Of a stretch of DNA of 34,431 nt, positions 24,313 to 34,411 are shown piece by piece (position 1 is the first letter of the stretch; the number at the start of each line of letters is the position of its first letter). This DNA is from Lacticaseibacillus baoqingensis (GTDB lineage: Bacteria; Bacillota; Bacilli; Lactobacillales; Lactobacillaceae): contig NZ_RHOI01000031.1 of NCBI RefSeq assembly GCF_003946165.1, positions 1 through 34,431 of the forward strand. Direction: 5' to 3'. The position numbers and the translations under genes are program-made. The notes beneath the pieces were generated by a model. The model had not been told where the DNA came from, did no database searches, and was given only the letters and a program-made list of their open reading frames with translations.

Positions 24313-24323
24313 TGAAGCCTCCA

Positions 24324-24704
24324 TCATAAAAGGATCGGTCGTGCGATTTTGTCAGTTGGATGCGCCAAGACCCACCCAAAATCATCTGCCGTGATCGGTT
24401 TTTGCACCCGCATGCCAGATTGCGCCATCACCGTAAAGGGATAATCATGGGCGATGGCTTGTTGCATATAGCGCGTGATCAAGTCCTGATTCATCCGCCC
24501 ATTGAGGTAGATGCGGTATTCGGGATAGCGCGCCAAAACCGAGTCTAACAGCGCCGTAATGCGCGGATCATGCAGCTGCCGCACGGTGACAGCCATGGCC
24601 ACGCGCTCGCGAAAATTGCCTAAAAAGGCCCGTTTTTCATCGGGTTTGATCGTCGGGATCCCTAAGGCTTTAGCTTTGATGAATGAATTCAGATCTTCCG
24701 GCAT
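24324..24704 (-). CDS. YueI-like protein (DUF1694)
   Basis: 126 residues. The ATG at 24704 has AGGAGG 6 nt upstream; the in-frame GTG at 24710 overlaps that spacing. The N-terminal KPDEKRAFLGNFRERVAMAVT and the following RYPEYRIYLNGRMNQDL resemble YueI of Bacillus. The family is short, cytoplasmic and of unknown function. It is the first gene of a two-gene unit with DUF2785; an extended -10 (TGG-TATAAT, hexamer at 24732-24737) lies about 30 nt upstream with a poor -35. Confidence 0.8.
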   Translation of the reverse strand: MPEDLNSFIKAKALGIPTIKPDEKRAFLGNFRERVAMAVTVRQLHDPRITALLDSVLARYPEYRIYLNGRMNQDLITRYMQQAIAHDYPFTVMAQSGMRVQKPITADDFGWVLAHPTDKIARPILL

Positions 24705-24731
24705 AAGCACCCTCCTCGCTGAGCCACGTTG

Positions 24732-24737
24732 ATTATA
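24732..24737 (-). promoter_or_regulatory. Extended -10 for the YueI-like gene
   Basis: TGG followed by TATAAT on the minus strand, about 30 nt before the ATG at 24704. No convincing -35 is present. Confidence 0.45.
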
Positions 24738-24919
24738 CCACAGCCGCTAAAGCCGCCTATGCCCAGGAGCTTTCACCGAGAAAATGACCAAGACCCCCAG
24801 GTGTTCCAGCCACGCCCAACAACACAAACGCCTTGGGACCGCGATCCTAAAACGAATCGTGGCGCCAAGGCGCTCATGTCACAGACTAAAACCGCTTGGC
24901 GGCTCAGCTGCTTAACGAA

Positions 24920-26356
24920 TCAGCCGACCGAACCGTCCATTTCCATGCCGATCAAGCGGTTCAATTCAACCGCATATTCCATCGGCAGCTCTTTGGTAAA
25001 TGGTTCCACAAAGCCCATGATGATCATTTCCGTCGCCTTTGCTTCGGTGACCCCACGGCTCATCAGGTAATACAGCTGCTCTTCAGAGACCTTAGAGACT
25101 TTGGCTTCATGTTCCATCGCTGCAGTCGCTGAATGGATCTCGTTATACGGGATCGTGTCAGACTTAGACGCTTCATCCATCAAGATGGTGTCGCATTCCA
25201 CGTGGCAAAAGGCCTCTTGGGCCTTTTTCGTGAAGCGCACCGTCCCACGATAATCGGTGCGGCCGCCATCTTTGGCGATCGACTTGGACACGATCGAACT
25301 GGAAGTGTGCGGGGCGTTATGGATCATCCGCGCGCCGTTATCCTGATCGACACCGGCACCGGCCACTGCGACGGATAACATGGTGCCGCGAGCGCCTTCG
25401 CCATCCAGATACACACTTGGGTACTTCATGGTGGTCTTAGACCCTAAATTGCCATCGACCCATTCCATCGTGGCGTTCTTCATCGCTTGCGCCCGCTTGG
25501 TTTCCAAAGAATACACATTCTTGGACCAGTTTTGGATGGTGGTGTAGCGGCAATAAGCATCGTCTTGAACGAAGACTTCAACCACCGCGGCGTGCAAGGA
25601 ATCACTGGAGTAACTCGGTGCCGTGCACCCTTCCACGTAATTGACGCGCGCGCCAGGTTCGACAATGATCATCGTGCGTTCGAATTGGCCAGAGTTTTCC
25701 GCATTGATCCGGAAATACGACTGGATCGGCACGTCGGTTTGCACGCCGGCTGGCACATAGATGAAGCTGCCGCCAGACCAAACCGCCGAATTCAAAGCCG
25801 CAAACTTGTTGTCGCTAGGGTGGACCAAAGTGCCAAAGTATTGCTTGACCAAGTCGGGATAATCCTTGACCGCACTATCCATGTCTTCAAAAATGATCCC
25901 CAGCTTTTCAAAATCATCGTGCATGTTGTGGTAAACCACTTCAGATTCATACTGCGCACTGGCCCCAGCCAAGTATTTGCGCTCAGCTTGCGGGACCCCT
26001 AAACGGTCAAAAGTGTTTTTGATGTCGTCTGGGACATCGGCCCAATCTTTGTAAGTACGATCGGTGGCCTTGATGTAATAGCGCATGTTGTCCAGATCCA
26101 GATCGGATAGATCCGGCCCAAAATCAGGCATCGCGAGTTTGCGATAAGTCTTATACGCTTGCAGACGGAAATCAAGCATCCATTGCGGTTCTTGTTTTTC
26201 TTTGGAGATCGCCCGCACGATGTCTTCGGTCAAGCCGCGGCCGGTGTCGAAAACGGGATGTTCAACGTCTTTGAAATCAGCGGGATTTTCCGTCGGCAAA
26301 AAGTCGACGGTATCTGCGACGGTTTCATTATTTTTAGTGTTCTTGGTTTCAGTCAT
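24920..26356 (-). CDS. sufB: Fe-S cluster assembly scaffold protein SufB
   Basis: 478 residues, a normal SufB length. The ATG at 26356 is preceded by GGAAGGTGATGCCC and overlaps the last 8 nt of sufU. SufB forms the SufBCD scaffold on which Fe-S clusters are built. Diagnostic segments include [57 protein letters not shown] and the C-terminal [24 protein letters not shown]. Last gene of sufCDSUB. Only a weak hairpin (GCCGC-CAA-GCGGT then TTT, near 24890) lies downstream. Confidence 0.96.
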   Translation of the reverse strand: MTETKNTKNNETVADTVDFLPTENPADFKDVEHPVFDTGRGLTEDIVRAISKEKQEPQWMLDFRLQAYKTYRKLAMPDFGPDLSDLDLDNMRYYIKATDRTYKDWADVPDDIKNTFDRLGVPQAERKYLAGASAQYESEVVYHNMHDDFEKLGIIFEDMDSAVKDYPDLVKQYFGTLVHPSDNKFAALNSAVWSGGSFIYVPAGVQTDVPIQSYFRINAENSGQFERTMIIVEPGARVNYVEGCTAPSYSSDSLHAAVVEVFVQDDAYCRYTTIQNWSKNVYSLETKRAQAMKNATMEWVDGNLGSKTTMKYPSVYLDGEGARGTMLSVAVAGAGVDQDNGARMIHNAPHTSSSIVSKSIAKDGGRTDYRGTVRFTKKAQEAFCHVECDTILMDEASKSDTIPYNEIHSATAAMEHEAKVSKVSEEQLYYLMSRGVTEAKATEMIIMGFVEPFTKELPMEYAVELNRLIGMEMDGSVG

Positions 26357-26792
26357 GGGCATCACCTTCCGTTAATACTTGGGCGGCCGCCTTCCACGCG
26401 AGCATCGCGCACTTGACGCGAGCCGGGAATTGGTGGACACCTTTCAAGATCGCAGCATCTCCTAAGATATCTTCATGGGGATTTTCGCCGTCGATCACCA
26501 AATCTGAAAACGTCGCCACCATATCCAAGATATGGGCTGGCGTTTGGCCGATGATCTGCTCCGTCATCAAAGACCCTGAAGCTTGCGAGATCGTGCACCC
26601 AGATCCGGAAAAACGCGCGTCTTGGACCTTGCCGTCTTGGAGTTTGACTTGCAGCGTCAACACATCCCCACAACTCGGATTGCGCAACGTGATCTCGCGG
26701 TCTGGATCGGCGATCTTGCCATGATGACGCGGATGATACGCTTCATCCAAGATCACTTGCCGATACATTTGATCTAGCTTAGTTAGTGCCAT
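26349..26792 (-). CDS. sufU: Zinc-dependent sulfurtransferase SufU
   Basis: 147 residues. The start is the ATG at 26792; the longer frame would lie over sufS. The ribosome binding site is unusual, a run of G (GGGGGGGT) 7 nt upstream. The Gram-positive SufU ligands are present: Cys41 and Asp43 in NPSCGD, Cys66 in GSGCTIS and Cys128 in VKCAML. SufU takes sulfur from SufS for cluster assembly. It overlaps sufS by 14 nt and sufB by 8 nt, so translation is coupled. Confidence 0.94.
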   Translation of the reverse strand: MALTKLDQMYRQVILDEAYHPRHHGKIADPDREITLRNPSCGDVLTLQVKLQDGKVQDARFSGSGCTISQASGSLMTEQIIGQTPAHILDMVATFSDLVIDGENPHEDILGDAAILKGVHQFPARVKCAMLAWKAAAQVLTEGDAHD

Positions 26793-27975
26793 GGAAATAC
26801 CCCCCCGCCGCACGCACTGCGGCAACAAGTTTATCCACATCGGCTTGGGTGTTATAGATCCCGAAGCTGGCACGGGCCGTGGCTGGGATCCCCAGGCGCG
26901 CCATCAACGGTTGGGCACAATGATGCCCAGCCCGCACGGCAACATCTTGTTCATCTAAGAACGTGGCTAAGTCATGCGGATGCACACCAGTCAAATTGAA
27001 GCTGACCGTCGACAAACTGGCATCACTGCCATACAAGATAATGCCATCGATCGTGCTTAATTCAGCGCGCAAGCTTTTGACTAAGGTGTTTTCAGCTTGC
27101 ATCATTTGCTTCAAATCAAGCTGAGACATAAAGTCTAATGCCGCCCCTAATCCAAAAACACCGGCAATATTTGGCGTGCCGGCTTCAAATTTTAACGGCA
27201 CCTCAGCCCAAGTGGAGACTTGATCTTGAACTTCGTCGATCATCTCACCGCCATATTGGATCGGCGGCATCGCTTCAAAGAATTGATAGCGGCCATATAA
27301 GGCGCCGATACCTGTCGGCCCATATACTTTATGGCCGGAAAATGAATAAAAATCAGCATCGATGGCCTGCACGTCCACCGGCATATGCGGTACCGCTTGT
27401 GCGCCATCCACAACGATATAACCGCCATTGGCATGGACTTTGTCGGCTAAAGGCCGCACATCGACTAAACCGCCAGACACATTGGTCACCTGCGCGACCG
27501 CCAAGATCTTGGTCTTATTGGTGATCAATTTGGCCAGCTGGTCCACGTCTGTATCCCCATCCGGCTTCACCGGCGCCACCACGAAAGTCGCTCCGGTGCG
27601 ATGGGCGAGTTGTTGCCAAGGAATGAAATTGCTGTGGTGTTCAGCGCCGCTGACTAAGATCTCATCGCCTGGCTGCACCACCGTTGGCCCAAAACTAGAC
27701 GCAACCAGGTTCAACCCATCAGTCGTGCTGCGGGTAAAGGTGATCTCTTCTGGCCGTTTGGCGTGTAAGTACTTGGCCACTTGCGCCCGGACGCCTTCAT
27801 AGGCTTCAGTCGTGTTATATGCCAAGCGATATAAGCCGCGATGGACATTGGCGTTATCGTTGACATAATAGTTTTGCAACGCGTCTAAAACGACTTGCGG
27901 CTTTTGACTCGTTGCTGCCGAGTCGAGATAAACTAAATCAGGATTCGCTTTAAAAAACGGAAATTGTTCACGCAT
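26779..27975 (-). CDS. sufS: Cysteine desulfurase SufS
   Basis: 398 residues. The ATG at 27975 has GGTGA upstream; an ATG two codons earlier is too close to it. A class II PLP enzyme that removes sulfur from cysteine. Visible motifs are YLDSAATSQKP at the N-terminus, GAEHHSNFIPW, VDGAQAVPHMPVD, the PLP lysine in SFSGHKVYGPTG and the catalytic cysteine in VRAGHHCAQPLM. The start overlaps the end of sufD and the stop lies inside sufU. Confidence 0.96.
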   Translation of the reverse strand: MREQFPFFKANPDLVYLDSAATSQKPQVVLDALQNYYVNDNANVHRGLYRLAYNTTEAYEGVRAQVAKYLHAKRPEEITFTRSTTDGLNLVASSFGPTVVQPGDEILVSGAEHHSNFIPWQQLAHRTGATFVVAPVKPDGDTDVDQLAKLITNKTKILAVAQVTNVSGGLVDVRPLADKVHANGGYIVVDGAQAVPHMPVDVQAIDADFYSFSGHKVYGPTGIGALYGRYQFFEAMPPIQYGGEMIDEVQDQVSTWAEVPLKFEAGTPNIAGVFGLGAALDFMSQLDLKQMMQAENTLVKSLRAELSTIDGIILYGSDASLSTVSFNLTGVHPHDLATFLDEQDVAVRAGHHCAQPLMARLGIPATARASFGIYNTQADVDKLVAAVRAAGGYFHGTN

Positions 27976-28987
27976 CAGCATTCACCAAAGTTTCATCGAT
28001 CGCATCAAACAGTTCTTGTTTCAAATCGGCATCGCGGATCTCGCCTAAACCGGCTTCCAAGAAGCCGCGGATGACCATGCGCTTAGCCACGACTGCCGAG
28101 ACCCCGCGGCTCATCAAGTAATACAATTGCCGCTGGTCAACGCGCGAAGCCGAAGCCGCATGGCCGGCGGTGACGTCATTTTCATCGATCAACAGGATCG
28201 GATTGGCGTCGCCGCGGGCATGTTCAGATAACATCAAGACCCGGTTTTCTTGTTGGGCATCACTGCCGCGCGCCCCTTCAACGATATGGCCGATCCCGTT
28301 AAAGACCAGATGCGCCTTATCCGTGATCACGCCGCGCTGGTTGATGTGGCCAACCGTCTTGCGGCCAAAATTGGTCACCGCTGTGGCATAGCCGAGATGC
28401 TGCTTGCCAGCAGCCAACACCCCAACGTTGATCGTCGCTTCGGCACCATCGCCATTCAAGTTGGTGGTCAACAAGCTGGCCCCGCTGTTTTGCGAAAAGC
28501 CGGCCACCGTCAGATTCAAGGTCGTATTCGCGGCCATATTGACCGTGCGCTGCAACAAGACGGTATCGGCTTTAAAGGCATCATACGCCAGCCAGTTCAC
28601 AGTCGCACCGGCAGCGATATCGATCGCCACGGCGATGCCTAACATGGACCCTGTGCTGGTCCAGCGTTCTTGGAACACCACGTTGGCGTTTTCGCCGATC
28701 GTGATGTGTACCAAGCCGCCGCCATCGACCGGGCCGGTCAATTTGATCGGGGTTTGGTCGCTGAAGCCAGCGGGGATGTTGATAGTCGTCACCGATTGCG
28801 GCTTGGCATTGAGCCATTTTTCAAAATCATTGGTCGCCGGCATCACCACTGAATCCGGGTGATCGACGACGACGGTACTCGGGGCGTCGACAGTTGCCGG
28901 CGCCACCAAGGCATCGTCTTTAGTCTGCTTCAGATACCGCCGTAACGGGATCTTTGGCGCATTTGGCAAAGTCAGCGTCTCAGGCAT
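27968..28987 (-). CDS. sufD: Fe-S cluster assembly protein SufD
   Basis: 339 residues, somewhat short for SufD. The ATG at 28987 has AGGTGA upstream and overlaps the sufC stop by 8 nt. It shares the SufBD beta-helix core: AYDAFKADTVLLQRTV, the GRKTVGHINQRGVI segment and, at the C-terminus, [27 protein letters not shown], which carries the conserved histidine of SufD. It partners SufB and SufC in the scaffold complex. Confidence 0.94.
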   Translation of the reverse strand: MPETLTLPNAPKIPLRRYLKQTKDDALVAPATVDAPSTVVVDHPDSVVMPATNDFEKWLNAKPQSVTTINIPAGFSDQTPIKLTGPVDGGGLVHITIGENANVVFQERWTSTGSMLGIAVAIDIAAGATVNWLAYDAFKADTVLLQRTVNMAANTTLNLTVAGFSQNSGASLLTTNLNGDGAEATINVGVLAAGKQHLGYATAVTNFGRKTVGHINQRGVITDKAHLVFNGIGHIVEGARGSDAQQENRVLMLSEHARGDANPILLIDENDVTAGHAASASRVDQRQLYYLMSRGVSAVVAKRMVIRGFLEAGLGEIRDADLKQELFDAIDETLVNADA

Positions 28988-29747
28988 TGGCGTCACCTAC
29001 CTTAAGGTGTTCATAACCGGTCTTTTCCAGTTCCTTGGCCAATTCTGCGCCGCCGGTTTCGATGATCTCGCCATCTTTTAAGATGTGCACGAAATCAGGC
29101 ACGATGTAGTTCAACAGACGTTGGTAATGGGTGATGATCATGGTGCCAAATTCTTTGCCGCGCATGGAGTTAACGCCTTCTGCGACGATCCGCAGCGCAT
29201 CGATATCCAACCCGGAGTCGATTTCATCCAACATCGCAAAATGCGGCTTGATCATCATCAGCTGCAAGATCTCGTTGCGCTTTTTTTCACCACCAGAAAA
29301 GCCTTGGTTCAAGTAGCGATCGGCCATGTCTTCTGGCATCTTCAACTGATCCATGGTGGCATCAAGTTGCTTGATGAATTGCATGATCGGGATCTGATCA
29401 TCTTTGGGCCGCCGGGCATTGATCGCCGCGCGAATAAATTCGGCATTGGTGACCCCATTGATCTCAGCGGGGTATTGCATCCCCAAAAACAAGCCCAAGC
29501 GCGCACGTTCATCCACGGCTTTGTCCAAAATGCTTTCGCCGTCGATCAAAATATCCCCTTGAGTGACCAAGTAAGCCGGGTTGCCCATGATGGTTTCTGC
29601 CAGCGTGGATTTCCCATTCCCGTTTGGTCCCATCAAGGCATGGATCTCACCAGTATTGATGGTCAAGTTGATCCCGCGCAGGATCTCTGGATGTTCTGGT
29701 TCAGCTTTTACTTTGACGTGAAGATCTTTGATTTCTAATTTAGTCAC
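28980..29747 (-). CDS. sufC: Fe-S cluster assembly ATPase SufC
   Basis: 255 residues with a GTG start at 29747 and GAGGGG 8 nt upstream. ABC-type ATPase: Walker A at residues 40-48 (GPNGNGKST), signature FSGGEKKRNEI, Walker B FAMLDEIDSG, and the switch histidine in MIITHYQRLL. It powers the SufBCD complex. First gene of the operon, read from the promoter at 29786-29814. Confidence 0.96.
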   Translation of the reverse strand: MTKLEIKDLHVKVKAEPEHPEILRGINLTINTGEIHALMGPNGNGKSTLAETIMGNPAYLVTQGDILIDGESILDKAVDERARLGLFLGMQYPAEINGVTNAEFIRAAINARRPKDDQIPIMQFIKQLDATMDQLKMPEDMADRYLNQGFSGGEKKRNEILQLMMIKPHFAMLDEIDSGLDIDALRIVAEGVNSMRGKEFGTMIITHYQRLLNYIVPDFVHILKDGEIIETGGAELAKELEKTGYEHLKVGDANA

Positions 29748-29785
29748 GTACGTCGCCCCTCTCGAATGTCATGAATCTAGTGTCT

Positions 29786-29814
29786 ATTGTAAAACATTGA
29801 ATTGCCCACGGCAA
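29786..29814 (-). promoter_or_regulatory. Predicted promoter of the suf operon
   Basis: Minus strand: -35 TTGCCG (29809-29814), 17-nt spacer, -10 TACAAT (29786-29791), about 40 nt before sufC. I saw no clear operator. Confidence 0.6.
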
Positions 29815-29936
29815 ACCCCCAAAAATATTGAAGTTTGTCATTTTTTCACCGGCAAAGTGCCTATTGGTCACGATCAAGGCGCTTACATAGATGAGAAAAA
29901 GATGGAAAATTCATTAAAATAAATTGGCAGCTGTCA

Positions 29937-30815
29937 TTATCCTCTCGCCGCTTCCGTCAACAGCCGAACAAACAACGCCCCCGCCACACTTAACTGGCGG
30001 TACGCGTAAACCACGGTCAGCCGGCGCGCTTCCATTTCGGTATCTAACGCCACCAAGCGGCCGGCCGCCAAGTCGTCAGCCACACAAAAATGCGGCAAAA
30101 ACGCGACGCCTAACCCGCTTTGGGTACTCTTGCGAATCGCTTCGATACTGCCAAGCGCAAGGCTGGGCCGCAAGCGGATCCGCCGGCTGGCTAAATAGGC
30201 CTTGAACAACTCCAAATAGCGCGCATGGCGGTCATTCATCAAGATGCATAACGCCTTGTCTTGCCCAGGCGTGATGAAGTCTCTGGCATCTGTAGGCATA
30301 TCCGGCGCCCCTACTAGCGACAAGCTGTATTGGCCAAAGACGCCGGTATGGATCGCCGGCGGATAAGCGCGCACATCGTAATGGATCGCCAAGTCCACCT
30401 GGCCGTCGACCATTTGCGCATAACTGTCGTAACAATTCAGCACCTTTAACACCAGTTCCACGCCTGGTGCCTGCTCTCGATACGCTTGCAGCACCGGTTG
30501 CAGTTGGTAAGTCAAAAGCGACTCTGGCACGGCAACCACTAAGCGGCCCACTGGCCCGTCAGCATGCGCGGCAAACCGCTCTAACGCCGCTGCATCAGCC
30601 AAGAGCTGATCGATCAGCGGCATCGCCGCCGTACCGGCTCCAGTCAAAACCATTTGCCGGCCGACTTTGGTGAACAAATGCACGCCAAGCTGTGCTTCCA
30701 CTTGCTGCACCTGGAAAGTCACCGTCGATGGCGCATAATTCAGCAAGGCCGCCGCTTTTTGAAAACTCCCTGCCGCATGGATCGTTTGTACGGTTTTAAG
30801 ATATTTAAGATCCAC
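29937..30815 (-). CDS. LysR-family transcriptional regulator
   Basis: 292 residues with a GTG start at 30815 and AAGGAGG upstream. The winged HTH is at residues 1-60 (LKYLKTVQTIHAAGSFQKAAALLNYAPSTVTFQVQQVEAQLG) and the effector-binding domain at about 90-290. It lies just upstream of suf on the same strand, 189 bp from sufC, so control of suf is possible but unproven; suf has its own promoter. The target and inducer are not visible. Confidence 0.9.
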   Translation of the reverse strand: MDLKYLKTVQTIHAAGSFQKAAALLNYAPSTVTFQVQQVEAQLGVHLFTKVGRQMVLTGAGTAAMPLIDQLLADAAALERFAAHADGPVGRLVVAVPESLLTYQLQPVLQAYREQAPGVELVLKVLNCYDSYAQMVDGQVDLAIHYDVRAYPPAIHTGVFGQYSLSLVGAPDMPTDARDFITPGQDKALCILMNDRHARYLELFKAYLASRRIRLRPSLALGSIEAIRKSTQSGLGVAFLPHFCVADDLAAGRLVALDTEMEARRLTVVYAYRQLSVAGALFVRLLTEAARG

Positions 30816-30927
30816 TAGCGCCCTCCTTTCAAGATCATTGAAGCATATAGTACTCGCTTCGATGACACTGAAGCAATGTTCGCCTCTAGCCTACCAGATA
30901 TTGAGGCAAATTGGGAGGCGCTTTCGC

Positions 30928-30965
30928 GAAAAAAATCAGCCGGACCATGATCGGCCGCGACTGAT
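30928..30965 (-). terminator. Terminator of the GT2/GT-C unit
   Basis: On the minus strand ATCAG...CTGAT arms with an imperfect GC-rich inner stem are followed by seven T, downstream of the membrane protein gene. Confidence 0.7.
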
Positions 30966-31017
30966 GAGAAAATCAACGCTGTAAATTAAGAAAGCGCTTA
31001 GAACCCGGCGGGACCGC

Positions 31018-32880
31018 TTAATCCTGGCGGGCCACTTTAGGGATGCCTTTTACCCGCTGCAAGCCTTGCGGGGTCACTTTAAAAATACCGGTTTTGACCT
31101 TTTGGCCCCAAACTTGTTTGACCATGGCCGAAAATGTCCGGTGCCATTCCGGGATCGCCACATAATCAAAGGCTAAAACCGCCTGTTTGAATTGTTGGCG
31201 GCTCATATTCCAATTTTCTTGCCCCACTACTTGATCGGAAAAGAAGTAATACCGGCCAACATACCCGGCGTAATAATCGGCCACATCCCCGGCATGCGGA
31301 TCCACGATCGCGACTTTTTCGTGATTGAGCCGCGTCCATTGCGGGCCGATGCGTTGCAACTGCAGCGGCAAGGCGTTTTTGTTCATGTGGTTGGTGTATT
31401 GGATGCCATTGGTCTCAGAAAACATCAAGATCACCGAAAAGATCACCAAAACAAACGCCGCCACTTGATAGAGATTCTTGGTGGCAAATGAGCGAAACCC
31501 CCGCAGATCCCGCTGGGTAAAGTCCCGCTCATAAAGCGCATCATCCATGGCGATCACCAACCCCATCGCCCCAAGAAATAACGCAAAGATCACGACGCTG
31601 GATAAGTACCGCTCAAGGCCGTCTAATTGCTTGGCTTCATTGTATGGCATCGCCAACACGTACATCCCAAACAAGCTCACGTCATACAAAATAAACCCAA
31701 CATCTAATGCCGCCAGCAGCGCCAACAAGTGATTATGCTGCTGGCACAGCAAGCGGATCACCAAATAAGCGGCTGCCAACACCACGTTGATCAAAATGAT
31801 TCCGCGTGTCGACAAGGCATCCAGCGAAGCAACACTGGCGATCAGCTTGCGGCCGATGCCTAGGATCTGCGCAGTCGATTCATGCGCTAATTGCTGCGAA
31901 TACGCTGCCGTCGAGATTTCATGCTTGGATAAGGTGAAGGTCGTTTTTACATGCCAATTCCACCATAAAAACGGCAAATACCCCAATCCCCCAGCTAACG
32001 CCGTTACGCCCACTGCTTGCGCACGCCGGCGCCAGCGATGGGCTTTTGGCCCTTGCAGACGGGTGTAGGCCAGATACAGCAACAAGGCGATCACAAAAAA
32101 CGTCCCTGAGTTTTTGATCAACAACAAACTGGCCACCACCAAAGCCACATGAGCCAGCTGCTGCTTCACGTGGTGGCGGCAGCAATACGCCCCGGCGATG
32201 CCGCCAACCGCCACGATCGGCAAGACGAAGTCCACCAACAAGTTATTCATGCGAATCGCAATGTTAAACACATTGGCGATGCTGATGGTAAAACACAACA
32301 CAAAGATCATCAGGCCACGAGTTTTATCCCGCAACACCCCAAAAATCGTATACACCGCCGCCCAGATCAATATGAACTGCGCCAGGCACAACACCCCATC
32401 ATGAAAGCCTAAGAACTTCGCCACATAAGTGATGAACAACCCGGTGGCAGGCGGATAAGACGTATAGGTGATCAAGGCATCATGGGCGCCTGGCAAGCGG
32501 CCGGTGGCCGTCATAAACTTTACGATCAACGCCCAATGCGTGTAGTTATCATAATGGATCAATGGACTGCGCCAAAGCGCCAGCCCCATCACGATCCCCA
32601 TGGCGATCATCCACAAGTCAAACGGATGCGTGCCGACAAAAGGAAAGTTCAGCTTTCCCAACATCACCGCCAACACGATCAAGCCAAACGCCAGCCAGCC
32701 AACCCCGGCCACGACCCAAAACCCAATGGTCAAGGCATTGACCATGGCAAAGGTGTACATCACCAGGATCTGCAGCAAAAGACTATCCAACCATGCCAAA
32801 TGACTGTCAACGCCGAGTACCCGCAAACCGGCATTCCAACCGGCTAATGTCAAAGCTAATAAAAGCGCCCCTAAGATCAT
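31018..32880 (-). CDS. Polytopic membrane protein, GT-C-like, linked to a polysaccharide synthase
   Basis: 620 residues with about twelve hydrophobic spans in the first 480, then a soluble domain (about 490-620). The segments LIHYDNYTHWALIVKFM and ITYTSYPPATGLFITYVAKF, in a loop after the first spans, fit the outward-facing acidic loop of GT-C glycosyltransferases, but I cannot name the family with certainty. The ATG overlaps the stop of the GT2 gene by 4 nt (ATGA), so the pair is translationally coupled and probably makes one surface glycan. No signal for regulation was seen. Confidence 0.75.
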   Translation of the reverse strand: MILGALLLALTLAGWNAGLRVLGVDSHLAWLDSLLLQILVMYTFAMVNALTIGFWVVAGVGWLAFGLIVLAVMLGKLNFPFVGTHPFDLWMIAMGIVMGLALWRSPLIHYDNYTHWALIVKFMTATGRLPGAHDALITYTSYPPATGLFITYVAKFLGFHDGVLCLAQFILIWAAVYTIFGVLRDKTRGLMIFVLCFTISIANVFNIAIRMNNLLVDFVLPIVAVGGIAGAYCCRHHVKQQLAHVALVVASLLLIKNSGTFFVIALLLYLAYTRLQGPKAHRWRRRAQAVGVTALAGGLGYLPFLWWNWHVKTTFTLSKHEISTAAYSQQLAHESTAQILGIGRKLIASVASLDALSTRGIILINVVLAAAYLVIRLLCQQHNHLLALLAALDVGFILYDVSLFGMYVLAMPYNEAKQLDGLERYLSSVVIFALFLGAMGLVIAMDDALYERDFTQRDLRGFRSFATKNLYQVAAFVLVIFSVILMFSETNGIQYTNHMNKNALPLQLQRIGPQWTRLNHEKVAIVDPHAGDVADYYAGYVGRYYFFSDQVVGQENWNMSRQQFKQAVLAFDYVAIPEWHRTFSAMVKQVWGQKVKTGIFKVTPQGLQRVKGIPKVARQD

Positions 32881-34354
32881 TGCCGCGGCCCCCTATTCAG
32901 CTTGGTCACCAGCTTGTCAAGGCGTCTGAAGCGCTGGATGAAGTTCAAATATAATTCATCAAAGCTCGTGATCCAGCGGTCTTGTTGCCGCGTCAACGTT
33001 TGATTGCGGCCATCATAGATGATCTGCAACAAATGATCGCGACTGGCGGCTGTCACTGGGGCGACTTTGGCGCTGTACATCGGCTTTTGATTTTGCTGCC
33101 ATTGGCGCACGATCTGGCCTTGCAAGCGCACCGGCGTGTGTTGATGTTGCAGCGTGATCGTCACCGGCGTAGCCACCGCCAAAGAAATTGCCGCATCAGC
33201 TGCCAAATGAAACGCCAGCCCGCCTTCAGCCACGTTATCGGTGACGATCTGCGCTTGGCCTGTTTGCGTTGCCAGCGACCCGGTCACATGGCGCACGAAG
33301 CGTTCATTTTTCCGAAACACCGGCCGGCCCATGGTGACAAACAAGCAAAAACTGAGATTGATGAAATGCGTCATCAACCAAAACGTGATCACACTGCCAA
33401 CTAAGATCTCTGAGCCGAACTTGCCATAGTTAAACTTCACAATGGCGACCACCGTTAACGACCACAACAATAAGTATGGCAGCATGTACAGCTTATCGCG
33501 CCAATTCACCGTGACGTTTTTGTTGGTGACTTTGAATTTGCGGGCTTTAAACCCTAAAAACTCCAGCAGCACCGGCAAAAACAAATATGGCGCAAAAAAG
33601 GTTTCTTGAACCTCACCCCAACGCTCATCACGGATCTTGCTTGACGAATCGCTTAAGACATATTGCAACAAGAAATACCCTGGCGCCCACACCACCATCA
33701 AGATCCAAAAATTCGCTTTGACCACTTGGATCTTGAATAAAGCGTACAACAATGGCGCGGCTATGTAGATCAGCCGCCGCAAAAACGACCACCAGTATAA
33801 GAAGCTGTTGATCAAGATCAAGCGATTCATGAACGGGATCTCCGGGTTCAAGAAGATGTGCAAGTTGCGGCAGCTTTGCATTACCCCGCGCGCCCAGCGC
33901 GTGCGCTGTTTGATCACGCCGGCTAAATCGATCGGCGTGGTGCCGCTGGAAACAGGGTCTTTGGTCGCGATGCTGGTATAGCCGGCAATGTTGATCTTGG
34001 CCCCTAATTCAAAGTCTTCTGTCAGCGTATCGGTGGGAAACCCGCCGACGGCATCGACGGCTTCGCGCAAGAACACGGCGTTGGAGCCGGTAAACAAGGC
34101 GGTGCGATTTTCGCCGTTTAAGACATTGACCCCGCGCGAAAAGAAGTCTTGTTCATTGGGGACGATCTGTTCGGAAAACAGATTGAATTGGAAGATATCC
34201 GCGTTATAAAAGCTTTGCGGCGTTTGCACGAACCCCAGCGGGGCCACTTGCTCATCATCTGCTCGCGCCGCCCAATTCGCCGTGAAATATGGCACCGAGG
34301 CGGTGAGAAAATTTGAAAACGGGATCATATCGGCGTCAAAGATCACAAACAAAG
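32877..34354 (-). pseudogene. BcsA-like processive GT2 glycosyltransferase with PilZ-like tail, 5' end removed by an IS
   Basis: About 490 residues remain, beginning in the middle of the catalytic domain. The DxD segment is FDADMIP, followed by TEDFELG and QRTRWARG (the QxxRW motif), so it was a processive family 2 enzyme of the cellulose/hyaluronan synthase type. Several membrane spans follow. About residues 345-450 look PilZ-like, with RKNER (RxxxR) and DNVAEGG in place of (D/N)xSxxG. The N-terminal spans and the first Asp motif are missing. Upstream the frame meets a TAG in the IS end. Translation from the TTG at 34352 would give a catalytically incomplete protein. If the IS is absent in relatives, the gene should be intact there. 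Confidence 0.8.
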
Positions 34355-34411
34355 GGGTCTAGAATTTTTGGTGTTGGTAGTAATCAACACTGGAGATGCT
34401 AGACCCTTTTT
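34355..34411 (+). terminator. Hairpin with T-tract at the IS end
   Basis: The GGGTCTAG/CTAGACCC hairpin is followed by TTTTT on the plus strand, which is the layout of a rho-independent terminator blocking transcription entering the IS. Confidence 0.55.

Noticed and set aside
28170-29738. Long plus-strand frames opposite the suf genes, the longest 217 codons
   Set aside because: Shadows of sufC and sufD; the minus-strand proteins carry full family motifs.
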